The notes below the pieces were generated by a model. It was given only the letters and a program-made list of their open reading frames with translations. It was not told the origin of the DNA and made no database searches. Of a stretch of 64,000 nucleotides of DNA, positions 38,972 through 48,247 are shown in pieces. The position numbers and the translations under genes are program-made. Every line of letters starts with the position of its first letter. The stretch's first letter is position 1. This DNA is from Iamia sp. SCSIO 61187 (GTDB taxonomy: Bacteria > Actinomycetota > Acidimicrobiia > Acidimicrobiales > Iamiaceae): NCBI RefSeq assembly GCF_019443745.1, contig NZ_CP050948.1:2980001-3044000 (forward strand), given 5' to 3'.

Positions 38972-40222
38972 TCAGCCCCGGGTCTGGCCCTCGCCCCGGA
39001 CGACGTACTTGGCCGTCGTCAGCTCCCGCAGGCCCATCGGGCCCCGGGCGTGGAGCTTCTGGGTCGAGATGCCGATCTCGGCGCCGAAGCCGAACTCCTC
39101 GCCGTCGACGAACCGGGTCGACGCGTTGACCACCACTGCGGCGGCGTCGACCTCGGCGGTGAAGCGGTCGGCGGCGACGAGGTCGGTGGTGACGATGGCC
39201 TCGGAGTGGCCGCTGCCGTAGGTCGTCACGTGGTCGATGGCGGCGTCGATCGACGGCACGACCCGGACCGCCAGCTTGAGGTCGAGGAACTCCTGGGCCC
39301 AGTCGTCCTCGGTGGCCTCCCCCATCGCCGGCACCAGCGCCCGGGCCCCCTCGTCACCCACCAGCTCCACGCCGTCGAGGTCGGTGGCGAGGGCGGGCAG
39401 GAGGTCGGCGGCGACGGCCTCGTGGACCAGGACGGTCTCGGTGGCGTTGCACACCGATGGCCGCTGGGTCTTGCCGTTGACGATGATCGCCCGGGCCATG
39501 TCGAGATCGGCGCTGGCGTCGACGTAGACGTGGCAGTTGCCGTCACCGTCGATGACGTAGGGGACGGTCGCGTTCTCGAGGATCGAGCGGATCAGCGACG
39601 GCCCACCCCGGGGGATCAGGACGTCGATGCTGCCGCGCTGCTGCATGAAGCGGACCGCCGCCTCCCGGGACGTGTCGGGCACCAGCACGAGGGCGTCGGC
39701 CGGGAGGTCCACCTTCTCGTAGGCCTCGCGCAGCACCCCGGCCACGGCCGTGTTCGACCGGATGGCCCCCGAGGAACCCCGCAGGAAGGCCACGTTGGCG
39801 GACTTGAGGCACAGCCCGGCGGCGTCGCTGGTGACGTTGGGGCGGTTCTCGTAGATGATCGCCACGACCCCGAGCGGCACCCGGACCCGAGAGATGCGCA
39901 GCCCGTTGGGGCGCACCCACCCGTCGAGGACCTCGCCCACCGGGTCGGGCAGCGCCGCGACCTGGCGGAGCCCGCCGGCCATGGCCTCGACCCGCCGCGC
40001 GTCGAGGCGCAGCCGGTCGATGACCGTGGCCGACGTGCCCGCCTCGGTGGCGGCGGCGACGTCGGCGGCGTTGGCCTCCAGCACCTCGTCGGTGCGGGCC
40101 ACGAGCAGGTCGGCGGCGGCGAGCAGGCCGGCGTCGCGCTGAGCGGTCGACGACCGGGCGACGACGCGGGACGCGGCCTTGGCCCGATGCCCGAGCTCGA
40201 CGATGGGGTCGGTGGTGCTCAC
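38972..40222 (-). CDS. proA: Glutamate-5-semialdehyde (gamma-glutamyl phosphate) reductase
   Basis: The 416-residue protein has the aldehyde-dehydrogenase fold with ProA blocks: VRVPLGVVAIIYENRPNVTS, CLKSANVAFLRGSSGAIRSN, LIPRGGPSLIRSI, GKTQRPSVCNATETVLVH with the catalytic Cys, and FGAEIGISTQKLHARGPMGL. It reduces gamma-glutamyl phosphate in proline synthesis. proB is not in the window. The start is GTG 40,222, seven bases after TACGAT on the minus strand. Confidence 0.95.
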   Translation of the reverse strand: MSTTDPIVELGHRAKAASRVVARSSTAQRDAGLLAAADLLVARTDEVLEANAADVAAATEAGTSATVIDRLRLDARRVEAMAGGLRQVAALPDPVGEVLDGWVRPNGLRISRVRVPLGVVAIIYENRPNVTSDAAGLCLKSANVAFLRGSSGAIRSNTAVAGVLREAYEKVDLPADALVLVPDTSREAAVRFMQQRGSIDVLIPRGGPSLIRSILENATVPYVIDGDGNCHVYVDASADLDMARAIIVNGKTQRPSVCNATETVLVHEAVAADLLPALATDLDGVELVGDEGARALVPAMGEATEDDWAQEFLDLKLAVRVVPSIDAAIDHVTTYGSGHSEAIVTTDLVAADRFTAEVDAAAVVVNASTRFVDGEEFGFGAEIGISTQKLHARGPMGLRELTTAKYVVRGEGQTRG

Positions 40223-40229
40223 CCGGGCG

Positions 40230-40235
40230 ATCGTA
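40230..40235 (-). promoter_or_regulatory. -10-like hexamer of proA
   Basis: Minus-strand TACGAT ends seven bases before the GTG at 40,222. Confidence 0.5.
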
Positions 40236-40386
40236 CCGGAGGCACGCGACGCGGCCCGGTGGGCCCGGCGGCAGCCCCTCCACCCGGCCTGCGTCGGATC
40301 GAGCCCGTCGCCGAGCTGCCTGGGCGGGAAGGGCCTGTCCAGGGCCAGGTCGCACGCGGGGTGCGCCGTGTCGACCTGGCTTCGGG

Positions 40387-40392
40387 CAAGAT
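40387..40392 (+). promoter_or_regulatory. -10-like hexamer of the acetyltransferase gene
   Basis: CAAGAT ends six bases before GTG 40,399; position fits the leaderless pattern, sequence is weak. Confidence 0.3.
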
Positions 40393-40398
40393 CGCACC

Positions 40399-41007
40399 GT
40401 GCTCCGGGCCCGCATCGCCACCCGGGCGGACGTGCCCGCCCTCGCCACCGCCCTCGCCGGTGCGTTCCGCTCCGACCCGCTGTGGCACTGGATGGTCGGC
40501 GACCTCGACCGCTGGGACGTCCGGGCCGCGGGCGCCTTCGCGGCCGAGGCGGCGGTGAAGGTCCGGTACGGGCACACCTACACGACCGACGACCGGGCCG
40601 GCGCCGCCCTGTGGGCCCCGCCGGGCACCTGGAAGGGCACCCTCGGCGACGCCCGGCGCGTCGCCCTCCCGATGCTCCGCCTCACCGGCGGGGTCGGCGC
40701 GCGCCGGGGCCTCGGCGTGCTGCGGGCCTGCGAACGGGCCCACCCCCCGAGCCCCGACCACTGGTACCTCGCCGTGCTCGGCACCCACCCCGACCACCAG
40801 GGTCGGGGCGTGGGCTCCGCCCTCCTGCGCCCCGTCCTCGAGCGCTGCGACCTCGACGGCACGGGCGCCTACCTCGAGTCGTCCAAGCCCGAGAACGTGG
40901 CCTTCTACGAACGGCACGGCTTCCGGGCCACCGACACCATCACCCCGGGCGGGTCACCGCCGCTGACGCTGATGTGGCGCGACCCCCGACCGGTCGAGGC
41001 CCCGTGA
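40399..41007 (+). CDS. GNAT-family N-acetyltransferase
   Basis: The 202-residue protein shows RIATRADVPALATALAGAF, the central YLAVLGTHPDHQGRGVGSAL (acetyl-CoA pyrophosphate loop Q-G-R-G-V-G) and YLESSKPENVAFYERHGFR. The substrate is unknown. Its TGA overlaps the start of the next gene (GTGA), so it is probably translated together with the TerB-like/AAA protein. Confidence 0.9.
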   Translation: MLRARIATRADVPALATALAGAFRSDPLWHWMVGDLDRWDVRAAGAFAAEAAVKVRYGHTYTTDDRAGAALWAPPGTWKGTLGDARRVALPMLRLTGGVGARRGLGVLRACERAHPPSPDHWYLAVLGTHPDHQGRGVGSALLRPVLERCDLDGTGAYLESSKPENVAFYERHGFRATDTITPGGSPPLTLMWRDPRPVEAP

Positions 41008-42428
41008 TCGCCGACCCCGGCCTGGAGGCGGCCGTCAGCGCCTTCGAACGGTCGCTCACCCCGATCGTCCAGACCCTCGCCGGCACCGTGTCGGGCGTCG
41101 ACGCCGCCGCCCTGCCCGACGACGTGACGCGCGAGGCCTTCTCCATCGCCGCCGCCGTGGTCGACTGCGACGGCATCCGCACCGACGCCGAGCTGTGGTC
41201 GCTGCTCGTGATCTTCGGGCCCCGTCTCGGCGGCGACCTGCTGCGGGCCACGCCCGACGACCTCCGGCGGTCGGGGCTGGTGGTCGGCCAGGCGAAGTGG
41301 CTCGACACCCCCTCGACGATGCTCGACCTGCTGGCCCGCTACGACGCCCGCCACGGGACCACCCACGCCCGGACCTACCACGACCGGGCCGTGGGCATCG
41401 CCTTCGCCGTGGCCGCCATCGACCCGTACACGACCGAGGACGAGCTCCGGGCCATCGAGCGCTTCCGCGCCTCGATGGCCGCCGCCGGTGCCGCCGCCGG
41501 GGCGAGCGCAGGCGGGCCGGGGGTCCCGGAGCCGGCCACCGTCTCCGGTACCGCCGCGGGGGACGCCGACGTCGCCGCCCTCCCCCCGCCCCGCCCGCTC
41601 GAGGAGCTGATGGACGAGCTCGACGCCCTCGTCGGGCTCGAGGGCGTGAAGGCCGAGGTGCGCCTCGTCGCCGACCTCATCCGCGTCCAGAACCTCCGGG
41701 CCGAGCGCGACCTCCCGGTCGTCGAGCAGAGCCGGCACCTCGTGTTCGCCGGCAACCCGGGCACGGGCAAGACCACCGTCGCCCGGCTCCTGGCCCAGAT
41801 CTACCGCACCCTCGGCGTCGTCGAGCGGGGCCACCTCGTCGAGACCGACCGCAGCGGCCTGGTCGCCGGCTTCGTCGGCCAGACCGCCACCAAGGTCGTC
41901 GAGGTCTTCGACCGCGCCGACGAGGGCGTCGTGCTGATCGACGAGGCCTACGCCCTGGTGCGGGGGGGCGGCAACGACTTCGGCCGGGAGGCGATCGACA
42001 CCATCGTGAAGCTGGTCGAGGACCGGCGGGACCGCGTCGTGGTCATCGTGGCCGGCTACCCCGACGAGATGGCCGACTTCGTCGACGCCAACCCGGGGCT
42101 GCGCTCCCGGTTCCCCAAGACGATCCGCTTCGAGGACTACTCCACCGACGACCTCCTGGCCATCTTCGCCTCCATGGGCGAGAGGAGCGGCTACGCCTGC
42201 GACGAGGAGGCGACGGAGAAGCTGCGGGCGTGGTTCGACGCCCAGCCCCGCGACAAGGGCTTCGGCAACGGCCGGGTGGCGCGCAACCTGTTCGAGGCCA
42301 GCGTCGCCCGCCACGCCAGCCGCGTCGTCGCCCTCGACGACCCCACCGACGAGGACCTCACCACCCTGGTCGCCGACGACATCCCCGACCTCGACGAGGC
42401 CGCCGACTCCTCGATCCGCCGCTCCTGA
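41004..42428 (+). CDS. AAA ATPase (CbxX/CfqX type) with TerB-like N-terminal domain
   Basis: GTG 41,004 gives 474 residues. The first 150 form an all-helical domain with AAAVVDCDGIRTDAELWSLL and AAIDPYTTEDELRAIERF. The acidic helix pairs look like a TerB-type domain, though I cannot test that. After an Ala/Gly/Pro linker comes a CbxX/CfqX AAA module: VGLEGVKAEVRLVADLI, P-loop FAGNPGTGKTTVAR (about 250), Walker B VVLIDEAYAL (about 309) and the FGREAIDTIVKLVEDRR block. ESX EccA and rubisco activases share this module. It may remodel a membrane partner encoded downstream. Confidence 0.85.
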   Translation: MIADPGLEAAVSAFERSLTPIVQTLAGTVSGVDAAALPDDVTREAFSIAAAVVDCDGIRTDAELWSLLVIFGPRLGGDLLRATPDDLRRSGLVVGQAKWLDTPSTMLDLLARYDARHGTTHARTYHDRAVGIAFAVAAIDPYTTEDELRAIERFRASMAAAGAAAGASAGGPGVPEPATVSGTAAGDADVAALPPPRPLEELMDELDALVGLEGVKAEVRLVADLIRVQNLRAERDLPVVEQSRHLVFAGNPGTGKTTVARLLAQIYRTLGVVERGHLVETDRSGLVAGFVGQTATKVVEVFDRADEGVVLIDEAYALVRGGGNDFGREAIDTIVKLVEDRRDRVVVIVAGYPDEMADFVDANPGLRSRFPKTIRFEDYSTDDLLAIFASMGERSGYACDEEATEKLRAWFDAQPRDKGFGNGRVARNLFEASVARHASRVVALDDPTDEDLTTLVADDIPDLDEAADSSIRRS

Positions 42429-42438
42429 CCCGTCCTCG

Positions 42439-42474
42439 GCACGGACCTGCACCGCATGCGTGCTCTTCCGTGCT
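42439..42474 (+). terminator. Hairpin after the AAA gene
   Basis: GCACGGA and TCCGTGC form a 7-bp outer stem, with a GCAC/GTGC inner stem. It begins ten bases after the AAA stop, so the next gene probably has its own promoter. Confidence 0.45.
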
Positions 42475-42513
42475 CGGTTGGCGGGTTGAGCCGGGCGGCG
42501 GAGGGGCGACCAC

Positions 42514-42519
42514 TACCGT
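42514..42519 (+). promoter_or_regulatory. -10-like hexamer before the substrate-binding-like gene
   Basis: TACCGT ends six bases before ATG 42,526; no ribosome binding site between. Confidence 0.45.
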
Positions 42520-42525
42520 GCGGCC

Positions 42526-43518
42526 ATGCCACCCCGGCTGGCCCGCCTCCTCGCCGTGCTCGTGGCCGTCGCCCTGGTCGCCGGGGCGTTCGTCCTGCGG
42601 GGTGCCTTGGCCGACGAGGACGAGCCCACGACGAACGGACCGGGCACCACGACCGGCGCCGGCGGAGGCGATGACGGCGACGGTGGGCCCTACCGCCTCC
42701 TCTGCGACGCCGACCTCGGGGAGGAGGCCTGCACCGCCGTGGCCGAGGCGACCGGCGCCGAGGTCCGGACGGTCACCGCCGGTGAGGTCCTGGCCGACGG
42801 GGGCGCCGCTGCCGAGGACGCCGATCTGTGGCTGACGCTCGATCCCCTGCCGGGCGTGCTCGCCACGGTGCGAGCCGAGGCCGACCTCGGCGCCATCACC
42901 GGAGAGGAGCCGGCGCCCGTCGCCTCCTCCCCCCTCGCCGTCCTCACCTTCGACGGCTCGCCGTTCGACTGCCTTGAGCCGATCGCCTGGGCGTGCCTGG
43001 TCGAACCGGTGCGGCCCGAGGTGGCCGTGCCCGGCCTGGACAGCTCGCTCGGGATCGTCGTGGCCGCGGCCGGGTCCGCCGGCCTCGTGGGGAGCACCGA
43101 CCTGAACATCACCACCTTCCGGGACACCGAGGAGGCGGACCTGGTCGACGACCTCATCAGCGAGAGCCCGAGCGCGGCTGGCGACACGGCGGCCGACCAG
43201 GCCAACGCCATGCTCCGTCCTGGCTCGGCGTCGGCCGTGGTGACCGTCGAGGGGCTGGCCGAGCGCCAGGCCAGCACCGTCCAGGGCGGCAACCGCGGCC
43301 TGAGCACGGCCTCGCTCTTCCCCCCGGTCACGGTCGGGGTCGTCCTGGCCGGGCTCGGGCCCGAGGGGGACGCCGCCGTGCGAGCCTCGTCGGAGGCCGT
43401 CAGCGGCCAAACTGTCCTGCTGGCGCTCGTCGAGGGCGGGTGGACGGGCGCGGCCAGCGCCTCGACCGGGCTGCCGGCGGCCGATCTGGTGTACGCACTA
43501 CGGGAGAGGATGGGCTGA
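42526..43518 (+). CDS. Membrane-anchored substrate-binding-like protein
   Basis: The 330-residue protein has an N-terminal membrane helix (LARLLAVLVAVALVAGAFVL), a Thr/Gly/Asp-rich linker and an extracellular domain with four cysteines. The domain alternates short strands and helices (YRLLCDADLGEEACTAVAEA; ADLWLTLDPLP; LRPGSASAVVTVEGLAERQA), resembling periplasmic binding protein type 2. Its stop overlaps the next start (TGATG). The next gene codes for another binding domain fused to vWA, so the two probably form a complex. The ligand is unknown. Confidence 0.7.
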   Translation: MPPRLARLLAVLVAVALVAGAFVLRGALADEDEPTTNGPGTTTGAGGGDDGDGGPYRLLCDADLGEEACTAVAEATGAEVRTVTAGEVLADGGAAAEDADLWLTLDPLPGVLATVRAEADLGAITGEEPAPVASSPLAVLTFDGSPFDCLEPIAWACLVEPVRPEVAVPGLDSSLGIVVAAAGSAGLVGSTDLNITTFRDTEEADLVDDLISESPSAAGDTAADQANAMLRPGSASAVVTVEGLAERQASTVQGGNRGLSTASLFPPVTVGVVLAGLGPEGDAAVRASSEAVSGQTVLLALVEGGWTGAASASTGLPAADLVYALRERMG

Positions 43519-45365
43519 TGAGGACACGTCTGCGGGTGGTCGGCGGGCTGGCGATCGCCGCGCTGCTGGTGGGCGCGACCGCGTGCTCCGACGACGAGGG
43601 GCCGAGCGCGTCGGTCCGCGAGGACGGCGCCACCGTCGACCTGGGCGACCCGGGCGACTGCGTCGTCGTCGACCTGGCCGTGTCCTCGGAGAAGGCGACG
43701 CTGATGACCGAGCTGGCCCGGGAGTTCAACGGCTCCGACGCAGCCGAGCTCGAGGGCGGCCGGTGCGCCTTCGCCCGTCCCCAGACCAAGGCGTCGGGTC
43801 TGGCCGCCGACCTGCTCTCGACCGAGTGGGACGAGGACGCCGAGGGCCCCCGCCCCGTGGTGTGGTCGCCGGCGGCGTCGTCGTGGGGGGCCATCGTCAA
43901 CCAGCGCCGCGCGGCCGAGGGCCTGCCGGAGATCGTGGGCGAGGCCGACCCGTTCATGCAGACGCCCCTCGTCATCGCCATGCCCGAGCCCATGGCCGAC
44001 GCCCTGGGCTACCCCGAGGAGCCGGTGGGGTGGGCCGACATCATCCGGCTGTCCCAGGACCCGCAGGGCTGGGCCGCTCTCGGGCACCCCGAGTGGGGGC
44101 CGTTCCGGCTGGGCAAGACCAACCCCAACTTCTCCACCTCCGGCCTGTCGGCCCTCATCGCCCAGGCCTACGCCTCGGCCGGCAAGACCGAGGGCCTCTC
44201 GGGCGAGGACCTCGCCGCCCCCGCCGTGGAGGAGAGCGCCCGGGCCGTCGAGTCCGCCGTGGTGCACTACGGCGACACCACCCTCACCTTCCTCAACAAC
44301 TGGTACCGCACCGACGAGCGGGGCACGTCGCTGACCTACGTGTCCGCCGCCGCCGTCGAGGAGAAGTCGGTGATCGACTACAACCGGGGCAACCCCGACG
44401 GGAACCTCGACCCCGGCGAGCGGCCCCAGCCCCCGCGGATCCCCCTCGTCGCCGTCTACCCCGAGGAGGGGACGATCTACTCGGACAACCCGTTCATCGT
44501 CCTCGACGCCGAATGGGTGAGCGAGGAGGAGCGCCTCGCCGCAGGCGTGTTCGAGGACTTCGTGAAGGCGCCCGAGAACCAGGAGAAGGTGCTCGAGTTC
44601 GGGTTCCGGCCGGGCAACCCGGACGTGGCCCTGGCCGACCCCATCTCCGCCGACCTCGGCGTCGACCCCGGCCAGCCCGCCACCCTGCTGGAGACGCCCG
44701 CGCCCGAGGTGATGGTCGAGCTGCTCGACCGCTGGGCCGAGCAGCGCAAGAGCGCCCGGGTGACGATCGTCCTCGACGTGTCGGGGTCGATGGGCGATCC
44801 GGCCACGCCGGACGGGCCCGAGAGCAAGCTCGACCTGGCCAAGCAGGCCGCCATCACCGCCCTCGACCAGTTCAAGGATGACGACGAGGTCGGGCTCCGC
44901 ATCTTCACGACGGGCCTCGGCGGCGACGGGACCGCGTCGTACGTCGACCTGGCCCCACCCGAGCCCATCGCCCAGAACCGGGAGCGGCTGCGGCGCGAGA
45001 TCGACGCCCAGCTCCCCCGCGAGGGCACGCCCCTCTACGAGACGGTCCAGGACACCTTCGACGAGGCCGTCGAGGACTACGACCCGCTCCGCATCAACGC
45101 CGTGGTCGTCCTGAGCGACGGCGTCAACGAGGACCTCGACTCGAGCGACGACGAGGAGCAGCTCGACGAGCTCATCGCCAGCCTGCGGGAGAGCTCCTCC
45201 AGCGAGCTGGCCAAGCCGATCCGCATCTTCCCCATCGTCTACGGCGAGTCGGCCGACGAGGACGTGCTGCGGCGCATCGCCGAGGCCAGCAACTCGACCG
45301 TCTACGACGCCAGCGACCCGGCCACCATCGACCGCGTCTTCGCGGCGGTGGTGAGCAACTTCTGA
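43518..45365 (+). CDS. Substrate-binding and vWA domain lipoprotein
   Basis: The 615-residue protein has a lipoprotein signal (LLVGATAC). Residues about 40-400 form an extracellular solute-binding-like domain (VVDLAVSSEKATLMTELARE; VVWSPAASSWGAIVNQ; LGKTNPNFSTSGLSALIAQA). The C-terminal vWA domain (about 412-610) has an intact MIDAS (VLDVSGSMGD, near residue 420), a T in EGTPLYETV and a D in VVLSDGVNED. Family members known as substrate-binding and VWA domain proteins occur next to TelA/XpaC or PspA genes in actinobacteria. Sensing of envelope state through metal-dependent adhesion is inferred. Confidence 0.9.
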   Translation: MRTRLRVVGGLAIAALLVGATACSDDEGPSASVREDGATVDLGDPGDCVVVDLAVSSEKATLMTELAREFNGSDAAELEGGRCAFARPQTKASGLAADLLSTEWDEDAEGPRPVVWSPAASSWGAIVNQRRAAEGLPEIVGEADPFMQTPLVIAMPEPMADALGYPEEPVGWADIIRLSQDPQGWAALGHPEWGPFRLGKTNPNFSTSGLSALIAQAYASAGKTEGLSGEDLAAPAVEESARAVESAVVHYGDTTLTFLNNWYRTDERGTSLTYVSAAAVEEKSVIDYNRGNPDGNLDPGERPQPPRIPLVAVYPEEGTIYSDNPFIVLDAEWVSEEERLAAGVFEDFVKAPENQEKVLEFGFRPGNPDVALADPISADLGVDPGQPATLLETPAPEVMVELLDRWAEQRKSARVTIVLDVSGSMGDPATPDGPESKLDLAKQAAITALDQFKDDDEVGLRIFTTGLGGDGTASYVDLAPPEPIAQNRERLRREIDAQLPREGTPLYETVQDTFDEAVEDYDPLRINAVVVLSDGVNEDLDSSDDEEQLDELIASLRESSSSELAKPIRIFPIVYGESADEDVLRRIAEASNSTVYDASDPATIDRVFAAVVSNF

Positions 45366-45366
45366 C

Positions 45367-46170
45367 GTGGCCCGCCGCCGCTTCCGCGACCGGTTCTGGT
45401 CACCACCGGTCGCCCGCGCCGTCACCGCGCCCAGCTCGATCCTCCTGGCGGGTGGCGCCGCCGCGGTCGGCATCGTCGCCACCGCACCGCTGGTGCTCCC
45501 GGTCAGCATCGTCGCCGGCGTGGTCGCCGGTGCCGTCGCCTACGGCGCCCGCGTGCTCGCCGCCGTGCCCCGGGATCGCTCCGGCACCGCCGGCATCGAC
45601 CCCTTCGCCGTGCAGGAGCCCTGGCGGCGCTTCGTCGCCGACGCCCTGGCCGCCCGGCGCCGCTTCGACGAGGCCATCCGGGCCATGGACCCCGGCCCGC
45701 TCCGCGACCGGCTGGCCGAGGTCGGCGACCGCCTCGACGACGGCGTGCAGGAGACCTGGCAGGCCGCCCGCCGGGGTCACACCCTGATGGCGGCGCGGGC
45801 CCGCGTCGACGTGCCCGCCCTCGAGGCCGAGCTGGCCGAGGCCGAGCGGGTCGAGGCGGCCAACCCGGACCCGCGGGCCGCCCAGGTGGCCGAGGCGGTC
45901 CGGGCCCAGCTGGCCAGCGCCCAGCGGATGCAGGCCGTGGCGGACGACGCCGTGACGACGCTGCGCCTCCTCGACGCGCGCCTCGACGAGGCGGTGACGC
46001 GGGCGATCGAGCTGTCGACCGGGATGGGCCCGGCCGCCCACGCCTCGGCCGTCGGCGGCGACGTCGAGGGCATCGTCTCGGAGATGGAGGCCCTCCGCGT
46101 CGCCCTCGACGAGGCGGGCACCGCCGGGGGTCCGGCCGCGGCCGGCGGTGCCGCCGCCCCGTCGGCGTGA
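45367..46170 (+). CDS. Membrane coiled-coil protein (XpaC-like candidate)
   Basis: GTG 45,367 follows the previous stop by one base and gives 267 residues. Two hydrophobic helices (about 18-65: SSILLAGGAAAVGIVATAPL, VAGVVAGAVAYG) precede a long Ala/Glu/Arg-rich helical region with heptad-like spacing, and an Ala/Gly tail. The layout matches XpaC-like membrane proteins found with vWA/TelA genes, but sequence motifs are too weak for a firm assignment. It may carry the signal from the outside binding proteins to the cytoplasmic PspA. Confidence 0.65.
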   Translation: MARRRFRDRFWSPPVARAVTAPSSILLAGGAAAVGIVATAPLVLPVSIVAGVVAGAVAYGARVLAAVPRDRSGTAGIDPFAVQEPWRRFVADALAARRRFDEAIRAMDPGPLRDRLAEVGDRLDDGVQETWQAARRGHTLMAARARVDVPALEAELAEAERVEAANPDPRAAQVAEAVRAQLASAQRMQAVADDAVTTLRLLDARLDEAVTRAIELSTGMGPAAHASAVGGDVEGIVSEMEALRVALDEAGTAGGPAAAGGAAAPSA

Positions 46171-46174
46171 GGCC

Positions 46175-48193
46175 ATGAGCGGCGACCGGCGGCCCCACTG
46201 GTCCGAGGTCCTCGACGACGTCGCCGACCTCGGGGCGCGGGTCGAGGCGGCCCGGCAGGAGTCGATGACGGCCGCCGCCGAGGGGTCGACCACCGGGCTC
46301 ATCGGCGGGGCGCCGGTGTTCACCATCGGCGAGCCGCCGCCCCGACCGGCCCGCACCCCGGTGGTGCCGCCGCAGCCGGCACCCGACCGGCTCGACCCGC
46401 CGACGGTCCGCATCGCCGCACCCAGCGCGCCCCCGCCGGCGCACCCGTCGCCCCGCATCGGACCGCCCCCGCCGCGGAGCCCGCGGGCGGGGACCGCCGC
46501 ACCTCCGGCGTCGGGCCCTCCCGTCCCCTCGGCGCCGCCGGCGCCCGCCGCCGGCGCGGCCACGCCGCCGCCGACCGCCTCGCGCCCGTCGGGCGGTCGC
46601 CGCCTGCTGAAGGACAACCTCGTCGTGGCGGCGGGCACGGCCCTGTCGCGCGTCACCGGCGTGGCCCGGCTGCTCGCCGTGTACGGCCTGGCGGTGAGCC
46701 TGCGCGACGTCTACCTCCAGGCCAACAACACGCCGAACATCGTCTACGAGCTGATCCTGGGCGGGATCCTCACCGCAACCCTCGTGCCGCTGTTCACCCA
46801 GCACCTGGAGGAGGACGACGAGGCGGCCACCAGCGCCGTGGTCTCGACGACGATCGTCGCCCTGATCGGCCTCACGCTGGTGGCGTTCGTGGTGGCGCCG
46901 GCCCTGCTCTGGCTCTACGCCCGCAACCTCGACGCCGACGTCGACCGGGCCGAGTACCTCCGAGTCGGCATCACCCTCAGCGTGCTGTTCGTCCCCCAGG
47001 TCTTCTTCTACGGGATGATGGCCCTCGGGTCCGCCCTGCTCAACGCCCGCCGCCGGTTCTTCGCCGCCGCCTGGGCGCCGGTGCTGAACAACGTGATCGT
47101 CGTGGCGGTCCTGGTGGTCGCGGCGCGGATGGGCGACGGCAGCCCGACGATCGGCCGGGCCGACGACGACATGGGCCTGATGCTCCTCCTCGGGCTGGGC
47201 ACGACGAGCGGCATCGCCGCCATGGCCCTGTCGCTCCTCCCGGCCCTGAGGCGGGCGGGGGTGCGCATCCGCTTCCGACCGTCGCTCCGCCACCCCGCCG
47301 TGCGCGCCGCCGGAGGGCTGTCGGGGTGGACCCTCGGCTACGTCGTCGCCAACCAGGTGGCCGCCCAGACCGTCGTCGTGCTGGCCAACGCCGACACCGG
47401 CACGTTCACCACGTACCAGGTGGGCTTCATCTTCTTCCAGCTCCCCCACGGCCTCCTCGCCGTGTCGCTCATGACGACGTTCCAGCCCGACCTGGCCCGG
47501 GCCTTCGTGCAGAAGGCCTGGTCCACGTTCCACGCCCGCCTCCTCCAGGGCCTCCGCCTGCTGGTTGCGGTCATGGTGCCGGCCGCCGTCGGCTACCTCA
47601 CCCTCTCGCTGCTGGTGGCGACCCTCGGACCCGACACCGCCGCCTTCGGGCCCGACGGCCGCTTCGCCGAGGCGGTGCCGGTGGCCCGGGCCCTGGCGGG
47701 GTTCGCCCCCGGCCTCCTCGGCTTCTCGGTGTACCTGTTCGTCCTGCGGGCCTTCTACGCGACCCAGGACACCCGGCGGCCGTTCTGGATCAACGCCGTC
47801 GAGAACGTGGTCAACGTGGTGGCCGCCGTCGTGCTGATCATCCCGCTCCCGCTCCTGACCGGGCTCACGGTGGGCTACTCGATCGCCTACGTCAGCGCCG
47901 CCGCCCTGGCCATCGTCGTGCTCCTCCGACGGCTGCCGCCCGGCTTCGACATCCGCGGCTTCGTGGCCACCCTGGTGCGCTGCCTGCTGGCGGCGGCCGT
48001 GATGGCGGCCGTCGTCGCCGGCGTCGTCGTCGGCCTGACCGAGGTCGACGACGGGCTCCTCGCCCCGTCGCTGCTGGTGGGCGTGGGCGTGGGCGCGGTC
48101 GCCTACGCCCTCGCCGCCCTGGCCCTCGGGGTCGTGCGGGACGCCGGGTTGGCCCGCCGGCTCCCGGGACCCCTGGCCCGGCTCGGCCGCTGA
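46175..48193 (+). CDS. murJ: Lipid II flippase MurJ/MviN with Pro-rich N-terminal extension
   Basis: ATG 46,175 gives 672 residues. The first 145 are Pro/Ala-rich and cytoplasmic. Fourteen membrane helices follow, with MurJ blocks: NLVVAAGTALSRVTGVARLL, NTPNIVYELILGGILTATLV, LNARRRFFAAAWAPVLNNVI and RAFYATQDTRRPFWINAVEN. The loop arginines thought to bind lipid II are present. It exports peptidoglycan precursors. Actinobacterial MurJ often carries a regulatory extension at one end that phospho-binding partners recognise; here the extension is N-terminal and shows no domain. Confidence 0.92.
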   Translation: MSGDRRPHWSEVLDDVADLGARVEAARQESMTAAAEGSTTGLIGGAPVFTIGEPPPRPARTPVVPPQPAPDRLDPPTVRIAAPSAPPPAHPSPRIGPPPPRSPRAGTAAPPASGPPVPSAPPAPAAGAATPPPTASRPSGGRRLLKDNLVVAAGTALSRVTGVARLLAVYGLAVSLRDVYLQANNTPNIVYELILGGILTATLVPLFTQHLEEDDEAATSAVVSTTIVALIGLTLVAFVVAPALLWLYARNLDADVDRAEYLRVGITLSVLFVPQVFFYGMMALGSALLNARRRFFAAAWAPVLNNVIVVAVLVVAARMGDGSPTIGRADDDMGLMLLLGLGTTSGIAAMALSLLPALRRAGVRIRFRPSLRHPAVRAAGGLSGWTLGYVVANQVAAQTVVVLANADTGTFTTYQVGFIFFQLPHGLLAVSLMTTFQPDLARAFVQKAWSTFHARLLQGLRLLVAVMVPAAVGYLTLSLLVATLGPDTAAFGPDGRFAEAVPVARALAGFAPGLLGFSVYLFVLRAFYATQDTRRPFWINAVENVVNVVAAVVLIIPLPLLTGLTVGYSIAYVSAAALAIVVLLRRLPPGFDIRGFVATLVRCLLAAAVMAAVVAGVVVGLTEVDDGLLAPSLLVGVGVGAVAYALAALALGVVRDAGLARRLPGPLARLGR

Positions 48194-48235
48194 CGGTCCC
48201 CGCCGTCCCGCTCCGGCCCGGGGCCTGGGCGTCGG

Positions 48236-48241
48236 TACACT
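48236..48241 (+). promoter_or_regulatory. -10-like hexamer of pspA
   Basis: TACACT ends six bases before ATG 48,248, so pspA can be transcribed apart from murJ and without a leader. Confidence 0.5.
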
Positions 48242-48247
48242 CGCCCC

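Noticed and set aside
42993-45365. 790-codon plus-strand frame starting upstream of the vWA gene
   Set aside because: The first 175 codons run out of frame through the binding-like gene and are Arg/Pro-rich. The lipoprotein signal at ATG 43,518 marks the true start.
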